Source of the DNA: Mageeibacillus sp. UBA5439
Lineage (GTDB): Bacteria; Bacillota; Clostridia; Saccharofermentanales; DTU023
Direction: 5' to 3'
DNA: 64,000 nucleotides
Assembly: GCA_002427505.1 (NCBI GenBank)
Contig: DIRJ01000037.1
Coordinates: 12,832-76,831 of the forward strand
Below are positions 56,383-64,000 of this stretch, in pieces. The position numbers and the translations under genes were made by a program. Numbering within the stretch: position 1 is the stretch's first letter; every line of letters starts with the position of its first letter. Below the pieces are notes generated by a model that had not been told where the DNA came from, made no database searches, and worked only from the letters and a program-made list of their open reading frames with translations.

Positions 56383-56411
56383 TTGACGCAGTCACGGAAA
56401 TAATTCATTAT
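56383..56411 (+). promoter_or_regulatory. Possible promoter of pgi
   Basis: TTGACG, 17 bases, CATTAT. A perfect TATAAT also occurs at 56438-56443 without a good -35. Either would give a leader of 60-90 bases. Confidence 0.4.
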
Positions 56412-56508
56412 GACAGCGCTAGATCTCGTTTTATCGTTATAATGCTAAGCTAAGATACTGAATAAGATTGTCTTCTGACTGATGCAAATATTTGGAGGAG
56501 GAATGTAC

Positions 56509-57858
56509 ATGCTGAGCCTTAAAACACAACAAGTGATGCCTTTTATTTCGGAAGAAGAGCTGCAGTCTCTGCTTCCTTTTATGGCTGTTGCCCACAGACA
56601 GCTGGAAAGCGGAAGCGGTCCCGGATCTGATTTTACAGGCTGGTATCATGTCCCGGAAATTAATACAGAAAAAAATCTGCAGGAAATTGAGGAAGTTGCA
56701 GCACGATTGCGTGAGTCCAGTGATATATTTCTCGTTTTGGGTATCGGCGGTTCCTATCTGGGTGCCCGAGCCGTAATTGAAGCCTGTAACCATCATTTCA
56801 CGGCTTTACTTGATAAATCACAACGCAGGGCGCCTCTGGTATTATTTGCCGGACATCAGCTCAGTGAAGATTATCTGGCAGAGCTTTGTGACATTTTGGA
56901 GGACTATGATATCAGCCTCAATGTAGTATCAAAATCAGGTACTACCACGGAAACTGCGATCGCTTTTCGCATTTTACGTTCTTTCATGGAGAAAAAGTAT
57001 GGTTCCGAGGAACTGAAGCAACGTATTGTCGTCACGACTGACGCGAACAAAGGGGCTTTACGCTCTTATGCAGATGCAGCCGGTGTGGATTCTTTTGTCG
57101 TACCGGACGACATCGGTGGGCGCTATTCTGTTCTCAGTGCGGTTGGACTCCTGCCGATTGCGGTGGCCGGCATAAATATCCGCGAGCTGCTTGAGGGAGC
57201 CAATTGGGCATATGAGAGCTATCTGAAATTCGAACCCGATCATGTCAACGATTGCATTAATTATGCCCTCATCAGGCACCTTCTGGCTCAGCGTGGCTAT
57301 CTGCTCGAGATGATGGTTAACTACGAACCCTCTATGACCATATTTACCGAGTGGTGGAAACAGCTCTATGGTGAAAGCGAAGGAAAATGCGGGCGTGGAA
57401 TTTTTCCAGTGGGAGCGAACTTTACCACTGATTTACACTCACTTGGTCAATATATTCAGGAAGGCAGAAGGATACTCTTTGAAACTTCGATTCTCTACAA
57501 AGCATCACAGTGCGAAATGCGGGTCCCTCAGCAGGACGATAACTCAGATCAGCTGAATTATCTTGCCGGCAGGAGTTTGCATGAAATCAATCGGACTGCG
57601 GCTTTAGGCACCAGCCTGGCTCATGTGCGCGGGGGAGTTCCTAATATAAGCCTGGAGCTGTCAAAACGTTCTCCTCTGACAATGGGGGCATTAATATATT
57701 TCTTTGAGAAAGCCTGTGCCCTTAGTGGCTATCTAGATGCCATCAACCCCTTCAATCAACCCGGTGTGGAAGCATATAAGAGAAATATGTTCGCGCTATT
57801 GGGCAAGCCGGGCTATGAAGATCTACGTGCAGAACTAATGGAAGCAATGAATAATTAA
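56509..57858 (+). CDS. pgi: Glucose-6-phosphate isomerase
   Basis: Pgi interconverts glucose 6-phosphate and fructose 6-phosphate in glycolysis. The 449-aa protein shows LGIGGSYLGARA, the phosphate-binding VVSKSGTTTETAIAFR, GGRYSVLSAVGLLP, and the later ARSLHE-type segment GRSLHEINRTAALGT. The ATG at 56509 is used because AGGAGG ends seven bases before it and the length is then the usual 449; ATGs at 56482 and 56503 are poorly placed. Confidence 0.96.
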   Translation: MLSLKTQQVMPFISEEELQSLLPFMAVAHRQLESGSGPGSDFTGWYHVPEINTEKNLQEIEEVAARLRESSDIFLVLGIGGSYLGARAVIEACNHHFTALLDKSQRRAPLVLFAGHQLSEDYLAELCDILEDYDISLNVVSKSGTTTETAIAFRILRSFMEKKYGSEELKQRIVVTTDANKGALRSYADAAGVDSFVVPDDIGGRYSVLSAVGLLPIAVAGINIRELLEGANWAYESYLKFEPDHVNDCINYALIRHLLAQRGYLLEMMVNYEPSMTIFTEWWKQLYGESEGKCGRGIFPVGANFTTDLHSLGQYIQEGRRILFETSILYKASQCEMRVPQQDDNSDQLNYLAGRSLHEINRTAALGTSLAHVRGGVPNISLELSKRSPLTMGALIYFFEKACALSGYLDAINPFNQPGVEAYKRNMFALLGKPGYEDLRAELMEAMNN

Positions 57859-57870
57859 TTGAAGAGAGAT

Positions 57871-60498
57871 ATGACAAATAAAAAACGTATGCAGACGCGT
57901 TCTATTCTGAATCGCGTGGAAAAGCCCAGCCGTTATGTTGGCGGTGAGTGGAATCATATCGATAAATCTGAAAGCTTCAATCAACTAAGTGCAGAGGAAG
58001 GTCTGCATATAGCATTTTGCTTTCCCGATTTATACGAAATAGCTATGTCAAATCTGGCTTTACAGATACTATATCAGGCAATTAATGCCCGGGATAAAAT
58101 GTTCTGCGAAAGAGCTTTCATGCCGGCACCGGACATACGGGCGATCATGCAGGATGAAAATATTCCTCTCGAGTCTATCGAGTCAGGTACAGCTTTGAGC
58201 GAATTCGATGTACTGGCTTTCAGCTTGCATTATGAACTATCTTATACAGCTGTCTTAGATATGCTGTCCTTATCCGGCATACCCTTCTACAGTGAAGATC
58301 GTGACAACTCACACCCTCTCATCATTGCCGGCGGCCCAATCAGCTGTAATCTCGAGCCGATGGCTGATTTCTTTGATCTTATTCAATTAGGAGAGGGGGA
58401 GAGACTTCTGCCTGACTTGCTGGAGCTTTACCGCCAGTATAAAAGCGGCAAAGAGACACGTGAAGCATTTTTGCGGGCGGCAGCACAGATCGAGGGCGTT
58501 TATGTCCCGGGCTTTTATGAAGCAGTCTATGACGAAAAGGGCTTCAGTGGTCTGAAGGTCCTTGAACCTTCAGCTCCGGCTGTAATAAAGCGGCATCTGG
58601 AAGCGGATCTGGACGAAATAATTTATCCCACTGAGCCCATGGTACCGTCAATGGAAGTGGTACACGACCGTGCAGTTCTGGAACTCTTTCGCGGCTGCTC
58701 ACGGGGTTGCCGTTTTTGTCAGGCCGGTTATTTTTATCGGCCGGTCCGGGAGCGATCCTTGCCGACTTTGCTGGAATACAGTGAAAAACTCTTGTCTTCC
58801 ACCGGCGCTGATGAGCTGGGACTGCTGTCACTTTCCAGCAGCGACTACAGTCGGCGTGATCAACTAATGCCGGCTCTGATTGAAAGAACCGCAGGCTGCC
58901 ATGTGAATTTATCTTTGCCTTCCTTGCGTCTGGATTCATTTGACTTCAATCTGATGGAAGAGATCTCAGCTACCCGCAAAGCAGGCTTGACTTTTGCCCC
59001 TGAAGCAGGCACCCAGCGTTTGCGTGATGTAATTAATAAAAACATTACAGAAGAAGATTTACTGCAGGCTGCTGATGTTGCTTTCCGTGGTGGCTGGAGC
59101 AACATTAAGCTATATTTTATGTTGGGGCTGCCCACAGAGACCGAAGAAGATGTCAGGGGCATAGCGGATCTCTGCAGAAAAGTTTTGCAGGTATGGACCA
59201 ATATTCCCCATGAACAGCGACCACGGCAGGCCAGGATTACCGCTGCAATTTCCTTTTTTATCCCGAAAGCGTGGACTCCCTTCCAGTGGGTGGGACAAAT
59301 AAGTCCGGTACAAATGAAGGAAAAGGTGCAGCTTCTTACCGAATTACTGCGTGACCGGCGTATATCACTGCAGTGGCATGATTATGAAAGCTCTCGGATT
59401 GAGGGCGTTTTGGCACGCGGCGACCGGCGTCTGGCTCCTGTGATAGAAAAAGTCTGGCAGCAGGGAAGCTTTCTGGATGCCTGGCATGAGCATTTTTCTG
59501 TGGAACGCTGGGATAAAGCTCTGGATGCATGTGGTCTAAGCAGTGAGTTATTTACCGGTGAGTGGGATACAGATGTCCTGCTGCCCTGGGACCATATGGA
59601 TATTCGTGTTAACAAACGTTTTCTTCTGCGTGAGCTTAAGTTAGCTCAGGCAGGCAGGACGACCAACTCTTGTATGGATCTCTGCAGCCATTGTGGTCTG
59701 CAGGGAGAACAATGCGGTATCTGTGTGCAATGGCAAAAAAAAGCAGCTGACAAGCACACGACGGCTGACCCGGTACCGGCTTATACTTCGGCTGCTTTAG
59801 CGGATGCAGAGCCGGTTGATCAAGTCGGGAACTCCGAGCCTGCCCCGGTTTACACAGTGCGTTTATTTTATGAGCGCACCGGTGCTCCCGTTTATTTGGC
59901 TCATCTTGACATGATGCGTCTCTTTGAGCGTGCCCTGGCCAGGGCAGACTGGCCACTGGCCTGGAGCGAGCTGGCCTATAATCCCAGACCGCAGCTTGTC
60001 TTTGCCCTGCCTGTGGGCTGTGGTATCGAAACCCGTTATGAACCTTTTGAATTGGAGCTGACTGAGAAGATCGATCTGGATACAGCCGTCTCACGCCTGA
60101 ATGCCTGTCTTCCGGATGGCTTGAGTATCAAAGACGCCTCGTATGTTGAGGCAGGGCGCAAGCAGAGTATTATGGCTTTAGTTGAAAAAGCGGATTATGA
60201 ATTTATCGGCGATGGCATTGGTGCTGCTTATGCAAGCGTCTTTAGCGGTGGCCCCGTGATGTTTACCAAAAAACGCAAGGGCAAGACCCGGCAGATAGAT
60301 CTGGCAGCCCAGCTTGTCGAAACAAAAAGCATTTCAGCTGACCAGGTTCGTTTGATCAGTGTCGCCGGCAGCCAGGACAACATGAGACCGGATAATATCC
60401 TGCAGGCATTACAGGAACGTGGTGTCTTGACCGAAGCGGCAGCAAACAGTGCAGAAGTAATCCGGCATGCTGTTTATCTTTCCGATGAGAAGGCTTAG
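57871..60498 (+). CDS. B12-binding-like radical SAM protein fused to DUF2344 (TIGR03960/TIGR03936)
   Basis: The 875-aa protein has an N-terminal region starting ILNRVEKPSRYVGGEWN, a radical SAM core with C276, C280 and C283 in CSRGCRFCQAG followed by YRPVRERS, and a C-terminal DUF2344 domain (VRLFYERTGAPVYLAHLDMMRLFERAL). A cysteine cluster CSHCGLQGEQCGIC lies near the junction. In Firmicutes these domains are usually found fused or adjacent, upstream of RNase E/G, rplU and obg; none of those is here. The reaction is unknown; an RNA or ribosome-related modification is often suspected. The ATG at 57871 is preferred to a TTG 12 bases upstream; an ATG at 57889 is possible. Confidence 0.88.
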   Translation: MTNKKRMQTRSILNRVEKPSRYVGGEWNHIDKSESFNQLSAEEGLHIAFCFPDLYEIAMSNLALQILYQAINARDKMFCERAFMPAPDIRAIMQDENIPLESIESGTALSEFDVLAFSLHYELSYTAVLDMLSLSGIPFYSEDRDNSHPLIIAGGPISCNLEPMADFFDLIQLGEGERLLPDLLELYRQYKSGKETREAFLRAAAQIEGVYVPGFYEAVYDEKGFSGLKVLEPSAPAVIKRHLEADLDEIIYPTEPMVPSMEVVHDRAVLELFRGCSRGCRFCQAGYFYRPVRERSLPTLLEYSEKLLSSTGADELGLLSLSSSDYSRRDQLMPALIERTAGCHVNLSLPSLRLDSFDFNLMEEISATRKAGLTFAPEAGTQRLRDVINKNITEEDLLQAADVAFRGGWSNIKLYFMLGLPTETEEDVRGIADLCRKVLQVWTNIPHEQRPRQARITAAISFFIPKAWTPFQWVGQISPVQMKEKVQLLTELLRDRRISLQWHDYESSRIEGVLARGDRRLAPVIEKVWQQGSFLDAWHEHFSVERWDKALDACGLSSELFTGEWDTDVLLPWDHMDIRVNKRFLLRELKLAQAGRTTNSCMDLCSHCGLQGEQCGICVQWQKKAADKHTTADPVPAYTSAALADAEPVDQVGNSEPAPVYTVRLFYERTGAPVYLAHLDMMRLFERALARADWPLAWSELAYNPRPQLVFALPVGCGIETRYEPFELELTEKIDLDTAVSRLNACLPDGLSIKDASYVEAGRKQSIMALVEKADYEFIGDGIGAAYASVFSGGPVMFTKKRKGKTRQIDLAAQLVETKSISADQVRLISVAGSQDNMRPDNILQALQERGVLTEAAANSAEVIRHAVYLSDEKA

Positions 60499-60591
60499 TG
60501 TGTATAATGTTTTGATGTATATTTATATATATCTTGTTAAGACAGAGACGAAAAAAGGATCAGTCGATTTAGATAAAGTAGGAGTAATGCA

Positions 60592-62868
60592 GTGATCAAA
60601 TTGGCAACGGTTTTTCGAGATGGCATGGTCTTACAACAGGGTGTCGTCAGCCGTCTATATGGTTTTGCACCGGAGAAGAGCAGAGTACATCTGAGAATTG
60701 AGCGTCTCGCTTTAGATGAAGCCAGCGCACAGGAAAATGCCAGCCGTTACGGAATTATCTATGAAGAGGATGATGTCACTGAGCGAGATGGTTATTTTCA
60801 GATAAAACTTCCCGAACTGGAAGCTTCCTTCGATAAATACAAAATTACCGTATCGAGCACTGAACATGAAATTATCCTTCAGGATGTGTTGGTGGGAGAA
60901 GTCTGGCTGGCCGCAGGTCAGGACAATATGGCTCAAAAAGTGCGCGATTCTGATGTAGAGAAGTTATTAGACAAAGCTATAAATCTTGAAAATATCCGAT
61001 TTTTTCAAATGAATGAAAATGGCCTCAGTGACAAGACTCAAATGTATAGCCCGCACCCACTGGGAGAAGCTGCGGACGGCTTCTGGCTGCGAGGGGATCA
61101 GGTGCATCTGGTCAAAGATGTTTCAGCAGTCGGCTTTTCTTTCGCCTGGCACATATCTCAGGCAATTAATGTTCCCATCGGAATTATTAATGCTGCCTGT
61201 CCCGGTACTCACATTCATTCCTGGCTGCCTCGAGAAGTTTTAGAAAAGGAGCCTGTGATGAAGAGCCATGTGCGCGAGCTGAAGCTTTATCGTGATGATG
61301 AGAGCTGGAATCTGGAATCTGTTGAGCGCACGGCTAAAGAGCAGGAGCTTGACCTTTCATTTGCCAGACGGCGCAGTGCACGTCCTCAGACTGCAGCCTT
61401 GCTCGACGGCCGGCAGCCGGACACACAGGATCCCAGCCCCAAAATCATTCCCCGGCCACAGGTGAGGCGAACCTTGATGCATAAACGTACAGTGCCTCTG
61501 GTTCGCGTTTTTGACCCGAAAAATCAACCCGGAGCCATGTTCAATCATAAATTATCACCGCTAGTCGGATTAGCTTTGCGCGGTATTCTCTGGCTGCACG
61601 GGGAAAGTGATGTGGACAGCCCCGATTATTACAACAAAGCTTTGGAGCAGCTGGTTATCTCCTTTAAGGAATTGTTTGTGCCCGCAGATAATGAGCTGCA
61701 TTTTATCTATGCTCATCTGCAGTCCTATCTTTATCGTGACCTGGGCCCTTACGATCTGGCAATATTCAACGAAATGCTGACCAGCTGTCACCACAGTCTG
61801 GATATTTCCTGTGGTCTGGTAACACAGTATGATCTGCCTCTCGATTATGAAAAAGACGAAAGTGTGTGTCTTGCCCTCACTCCCTGGGCTAAGCTTCAGC
61901 TAGGTGCGCGTATGAGCTTGATCGCACGTGGATTGTGCGGCGAGGAAGGTATCTCCAAATCGGCGCCGGAACCTGTTTCTTTGGAACAGGTAGGCAATAA
62001 ATGGATGATTAATTTTACATCTACTGCGATTCAGGGAGGTGGTTTGCGCCTGCCGGCCGGTGAAACGGAACTAAGAGGTTTTTCGGTCTGTGGTAAAAAT
62101 CGTGTCTTTGTTCCCGCCAAGGCACGCATACTCTATGGTGTCAGAGTGTTAGTCTGGCATGAAGAAATAGATGAGCCCGAATCTTTGCTGTATGGCTTTG
62201 ATAATTTCAACAGTTATGCTAATTTATACGGCTCAGATGGTCTCCCGGTAGTACCTTTTCGTCTGGATCTTGAAGAATCATTGTTTCTCAGCCCGACACC
62301 CTGGGCGGATATGAACAGCCTCGAACATTTTGTCTGGAAGAAGTCTATCGATGATGATGAGGCCAGGGTAAAAAAGACTGATTGGCCGGAAAAGGAAGAT
62401 ATCTGGCAGGTATGGCGCGGACGGGGCAGATTCTCTGTTCTGGAAACACGCAGTGTGGACTCCTGGAAAGGCTTAGTCCTCGAATATCGTAATGCTGATG
62501 ATCGAGTACTGGAATTTGGCCCTTATCTTGATTACGCTTCTGCTTACCCGCCACTTAACCTGGAAGCTTACAGCCAGATGAATATGACTTTGTACAATCC
62601 TGATCACAGAGAGAAGAGATTGCTTTTAAAAATAGAAGATGCAAATGGTGTAAAGTATGAAGCAGCGCCGCAGATTATTAAGGATGATTTCCGCGACCAA
62701 AATCTGCTTTGGCGGCTTGATGAAATCACTGTGAACCGTGCGCAGATTGTAAAGCTCAGTTTTCAGCTGAATGACAGGGGAGGTACTGGTAAACTGAATT
62801 TTCAGCGGATCAGTTTCTCAGGCTTTGATCCCTCAGCTGAGCTTGCTTTGCAGGATTACCTACGTTAA
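60592..62868 (+). CDS. Sialate O-acetylesterase-like protein lacking its catalytic triad
   Basis: The 758-aa protein has the fold markers of the sialate O-acetylesterase (SASA/DUF303, SGNH-type) family: a beta domain at residues 1-100, DVLVGEVWLAAGQ (98-110), GIINAACPGTHIHSWLP, and ILWLHGES (332-339). The nucleophile motif GQSNM reads GQDNM (S to D at 111), and the catalytic DxHP motif reads ALTP (428-431), so both required residues are missing. Residues 610-758 form a second, jelly-roll-like domain. There is no signal peptide, so it is probably cytoplasmic. It starts with GTG, seven bases after AGGAG. Its function is unknown; a carbohydrate-binding role is possible. Confidence 0.7.
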   Translation: MIKLATVFRDGMVLQQGVVSRLYGFAPEKSRVHLRIERLALDEASAQENASRYGIIYEEDDVTERDGYFQIKLPELEASFDKYKITVSSTEHEIILQDVLVGEVWLAAGQDNMAQKVRDSDVEKLLDKAINLENIRFFQMNENGLSDKTQMYSPHPLGEAADGFWLRGDQVHLVKDVSAVGFSFAWHISQAINVPIGIINAACPGTHIHSWLPREVLEKEPVMKSHVRELKLYRDDESWNLESVERTAKEQELDLSFARRRSARPQTAALLDGRQPDTQDPSPKIIPRPQVRRTLMHKRTVPLVRVFDPKNQPGAMFNHKLSPLVGLALRGILWLHGESDVDSPDYYNKALEQLVISFKELFVPADNELHFIYAHLQSYLYRDLGPYDLAIFNEMLTSCHHSLDISCGLVTQYDLPLDYEKDESVCLALTPWAKLQLGARMSLIARGLCGEEGISKSAPEPVSLEQVGNKWMINFTSTAIQGGGLRLPAGETELRGFSVCGKNRVFVPAKARILYGVRVLVWHEEIDEPESLLYGFDNFNSYANLYGSDGLPVVPFRLDLEESLFLSPTPWADMNSLEHFVWKKSIDDDEARVKKTDWPEKEDIWQVWRGRGRFSVLETRSVDSWKGLVLEYRNADDRVLEFGPYLDYASAYPPLNLEAYSQMNMTLYNPDHREKRLLLKIEDANGVKYEAAPQIIKDDFRDQNLLWRLDEITVNRAQIVKLSFQLNDRGGTGKLNFQRISFSGFDPSAELALQDYLR

Positions 62869-62897
62869 GAGATAACACAAAAGGGAGAACATTATTA

Positions 62898-64000
62898 ATG
62901 AAGAAGATTGATTCTGTGCCGAAATATTTTGATCCGGCAACTGAAGAAAAGAGACTGTACGGGATGTGGCTGGAGAGTGGAGCCTTTCATGCTGAAGCGC
63001 CATCTGATAAGCGCCCCTTTACAATTATGATGCCGCCGCCAAACATTACCGGCGTTCTGCATATGGGACACGCTCTTGATACCTCACTGCCGGACGTCTT
63101 GATCCGCTATCACCGGCTTCTGGGAGATAATGCACTGTTTCTGCCCGGGACAGATCACGCTTCCATAGCTACGGAAGCGAAAGTTACAGCTGCTATCGAA
63201 GCAGAGGGTCTTAGCAAAGAGCATTTAGGACGTGAAGGCTTTCTTAAGCGCACCTGGGAATGGAAAGACCAGTACAACAACAGAATAATTGAGCAGCAGA
63301 AACGACTTGGTATCTCCTGCGACTGGGACCGCCATCGCTTTACTCTGGATGAGGGCTTGTCGAAGGCTGTGGTGGAAGTTTTTGTGCGTCTTTATGAAAA
63401 AGGATTAATTTATCGCGGTGTGCGTATGATTAACTGGTGCCCCGGCTGCCTGACCTCAATATCAGATATAGAGGTCGAACATGAGGAACATGATGGTGCA
63501 CTATATTATATAAGATATCCTTTTGCTGATGGCGAGGGTGGGATTACTATAGCGACTACCAGACCGGAAACCATGCTGGCAGATACTGCAGTTGCTATTA
63601 ACCCCCGAGATGCACGTTTCAATCATTTAGAGGGCCGTAAACTGCATCTGCCTTTAACCGACCGGATCATTCCGCTAATTGCTGATGATTATGTAGATAT
63701 GGATTTCGGTACCGGTTGTGTCAAAATAACACCTGCCCACGACCCGAACGATTACGAAGTCGGGCTGAGGCACGATCTGCCGATTATTTCTATATTGACT
63801 GACACAGCCCACATGACTGAAGATACCGGCAAATATGCCGGCATGGATGTTATGACTGCCCGCAGGGCTATTGTCGCAGACCTGCAGGCACAAGGCTTTC
63901 TGACGGAGGTTGAGGAGATCACACACAATGTGGGAACCTGCAGCCGCTGCGGCAGCCTGATCGAAGCAAAACCATCTTTGCAGTGGTTTGTAAAAATGGA
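62898..64000 (+). CDS. valS: Valyl-tRNA synthetase, N-terminal part (3' cut by window)
   Basis: ValRS charges tRNA-Val. The 367 codons present begin KKIDSVPKYFDPATEEKRLYGMW, include the HIGH-type motif PPPNITGVLHMGHAL, FLPGTDHASIATEAKV, GISCDWDRHRFT, and the editing domain TTRPETMLADTAVAINPRD with TPAHDPNDYEVG. The KMSKS loop lies beyond the edge. AAGGGAG lies ten bases before the ATG. Only 29 bases separate it from the previous gene, so there is no room for a T-box; valS would be read from an upstream promoter. Confidence 0.97.
   Translation, partial: MKKIDSVPKYFDPATEEKRLYGMWLESGAFHAEAPSDKRPFTIMMPPPNITGVLHMGHALDTSLPDVLIRYHRLLGDNALFLPGTDHASIATEAKVTAAIEAEGLSKEHLGREGFLKRTWEWKDQYNNRIIEQQKRLGISCDWDRHRFTLDEGLSKAVVEVFVRLYEKGLIYRGVRMINWCPGCLTSISDIEVEHEEHDGALYYIRYPFADGEGGITIATTRPETMLADTAVAINPRDARFNHLEGRKLHLPLTDRIIPLIADDYVDMDFGTGCVKITPAHDPNDYEVGLRHDLPIISILTDTAHMTEDTGKYAGMDVMTARRAIVADLQAQGFLTEVEEITHNVGTCSRCGSLIEAKPSLQWFVKM

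Noticed and set aside
62869..62897. T-box riboswitch expected before an aminoacyl-tRNA synthetase
   Set aside because: Only 29 bases separate valS from the preceding gene; no T-box sequence or terminator is present.
1..64000. CRISPR arrays, insertion sequences, prophage or integrative-element ends
   Set aside because: No direct-repeat arrays, transposase or integrase genes, or flanking repeats at the tRNAs were seen.

Overview
The window looks like a housekeeping segment from an anaerobic, low-to-mid GC Gram-positive bacterium of the Clostridia (Bacillota). Supporting signs are an RNase J, a ClpE-type Clp ATPase with an N-terminal zinc finger, the RqcH/NFACT protein, strong AGGAGG-type ribosome binding sites, a Firmicutes-type ribosomal leader before infC-rpmI-rplT, the clostridial pairing of mreCD with a class B PBP, and oxygen/peroxide defence built on rubrerythrin, rubredoxin and a PerR-like regulator. 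No rRNA, CRISPR array, prophage or insertion sequence was seen. Genus cannot be assigned from the sequence alone. Both ends cut genes: the 3' end of a probable recJ on the left and the 5' part of valS on the right.

Layout. 1-4.5 kb: recJ end, bifunctional ppGpp synthetase/hydrolase rel, and convergent RNase J. 4.6-8.9 kb: rpsT, an LCP-family cell-wall ligase, ruvC-ruvA-ruvB and queH. 8.9-13.7 kb: minus-strand rqcH and a tandem pair of PRPP synthetase-type genes, one of which has lost its catalytic motifs. 13.8-18.6 kb: engB, comEC, holA, radC. 18.7-26.7 kb: mreC-mreD-mrdA, then a degenerate methylglyoxal-synthase-like gene with a glyoxalase-II-like partner, then three small envelope genes resembling TadE/TadG-type proteins. 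26.7-31.6 kb: secA-tkt. 31.6-32.5 kb: tRNA-Thr and ferritin. 32.6-35.1 kb: a large coiled-coil membrane protein that resembles YhaN/Rad50 but lacks its nucleotide-binding motifs. 35.1-37.4 kb: tdh-kbl threonine degradation. 37.5-39.7 kb: a PerR operon with two rubredoxin domains in one protein and an in-frame ferredoxin-rubrerythrin fusion. 40.1-44.8 kb: tRNA-Lys, a CorC-type membrane protein and a Ca2+-type P-ATPase. 44.8-47.3 kb: attenuated infC-rpmI-rplT, an RNA methyltransferase and tRNA-Glu. 47.4-50.5 kb: an iron/cobalamin-type ABC importer. 50.5-57.9 kb: uvrA, clpE, an NfeD-like protein, pgi. 57.9-64 kb: a radical SAM/DUF2344 fusion, an acetylesterase-fold protein without its catalytic residues, and valS.

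How the genes fit together. DNA repair and recombination (recJ, ruvABC, radC, uvrA, holA, comEC), translation (rpsT, infC, rpmI, rplT, three tRNAs, trmH, queH, rqcH, valS), cell-wall elongation (LCP, mreCD, mrdA), and oxidative defence (perR operon, ferritin) account for most of the content. The least ordinary feature is a run of proteins that keep a recognisable enzyme fold but have lost key catalytic residues: the second PRPP synthetase, the methylglyoxal-synthase-like protein, the YhaN-like protein, and the sialate-esterase-like protein. The other points that stand out are the ferredoxin-rubrerythrin fusion with a strong internal ribosome binding site, tandem PerR-box-like sites over the perR start, and two genes (comEC, uvrA) whose only visible start signal is a -10 hexamer exactly six bases before the ATG.
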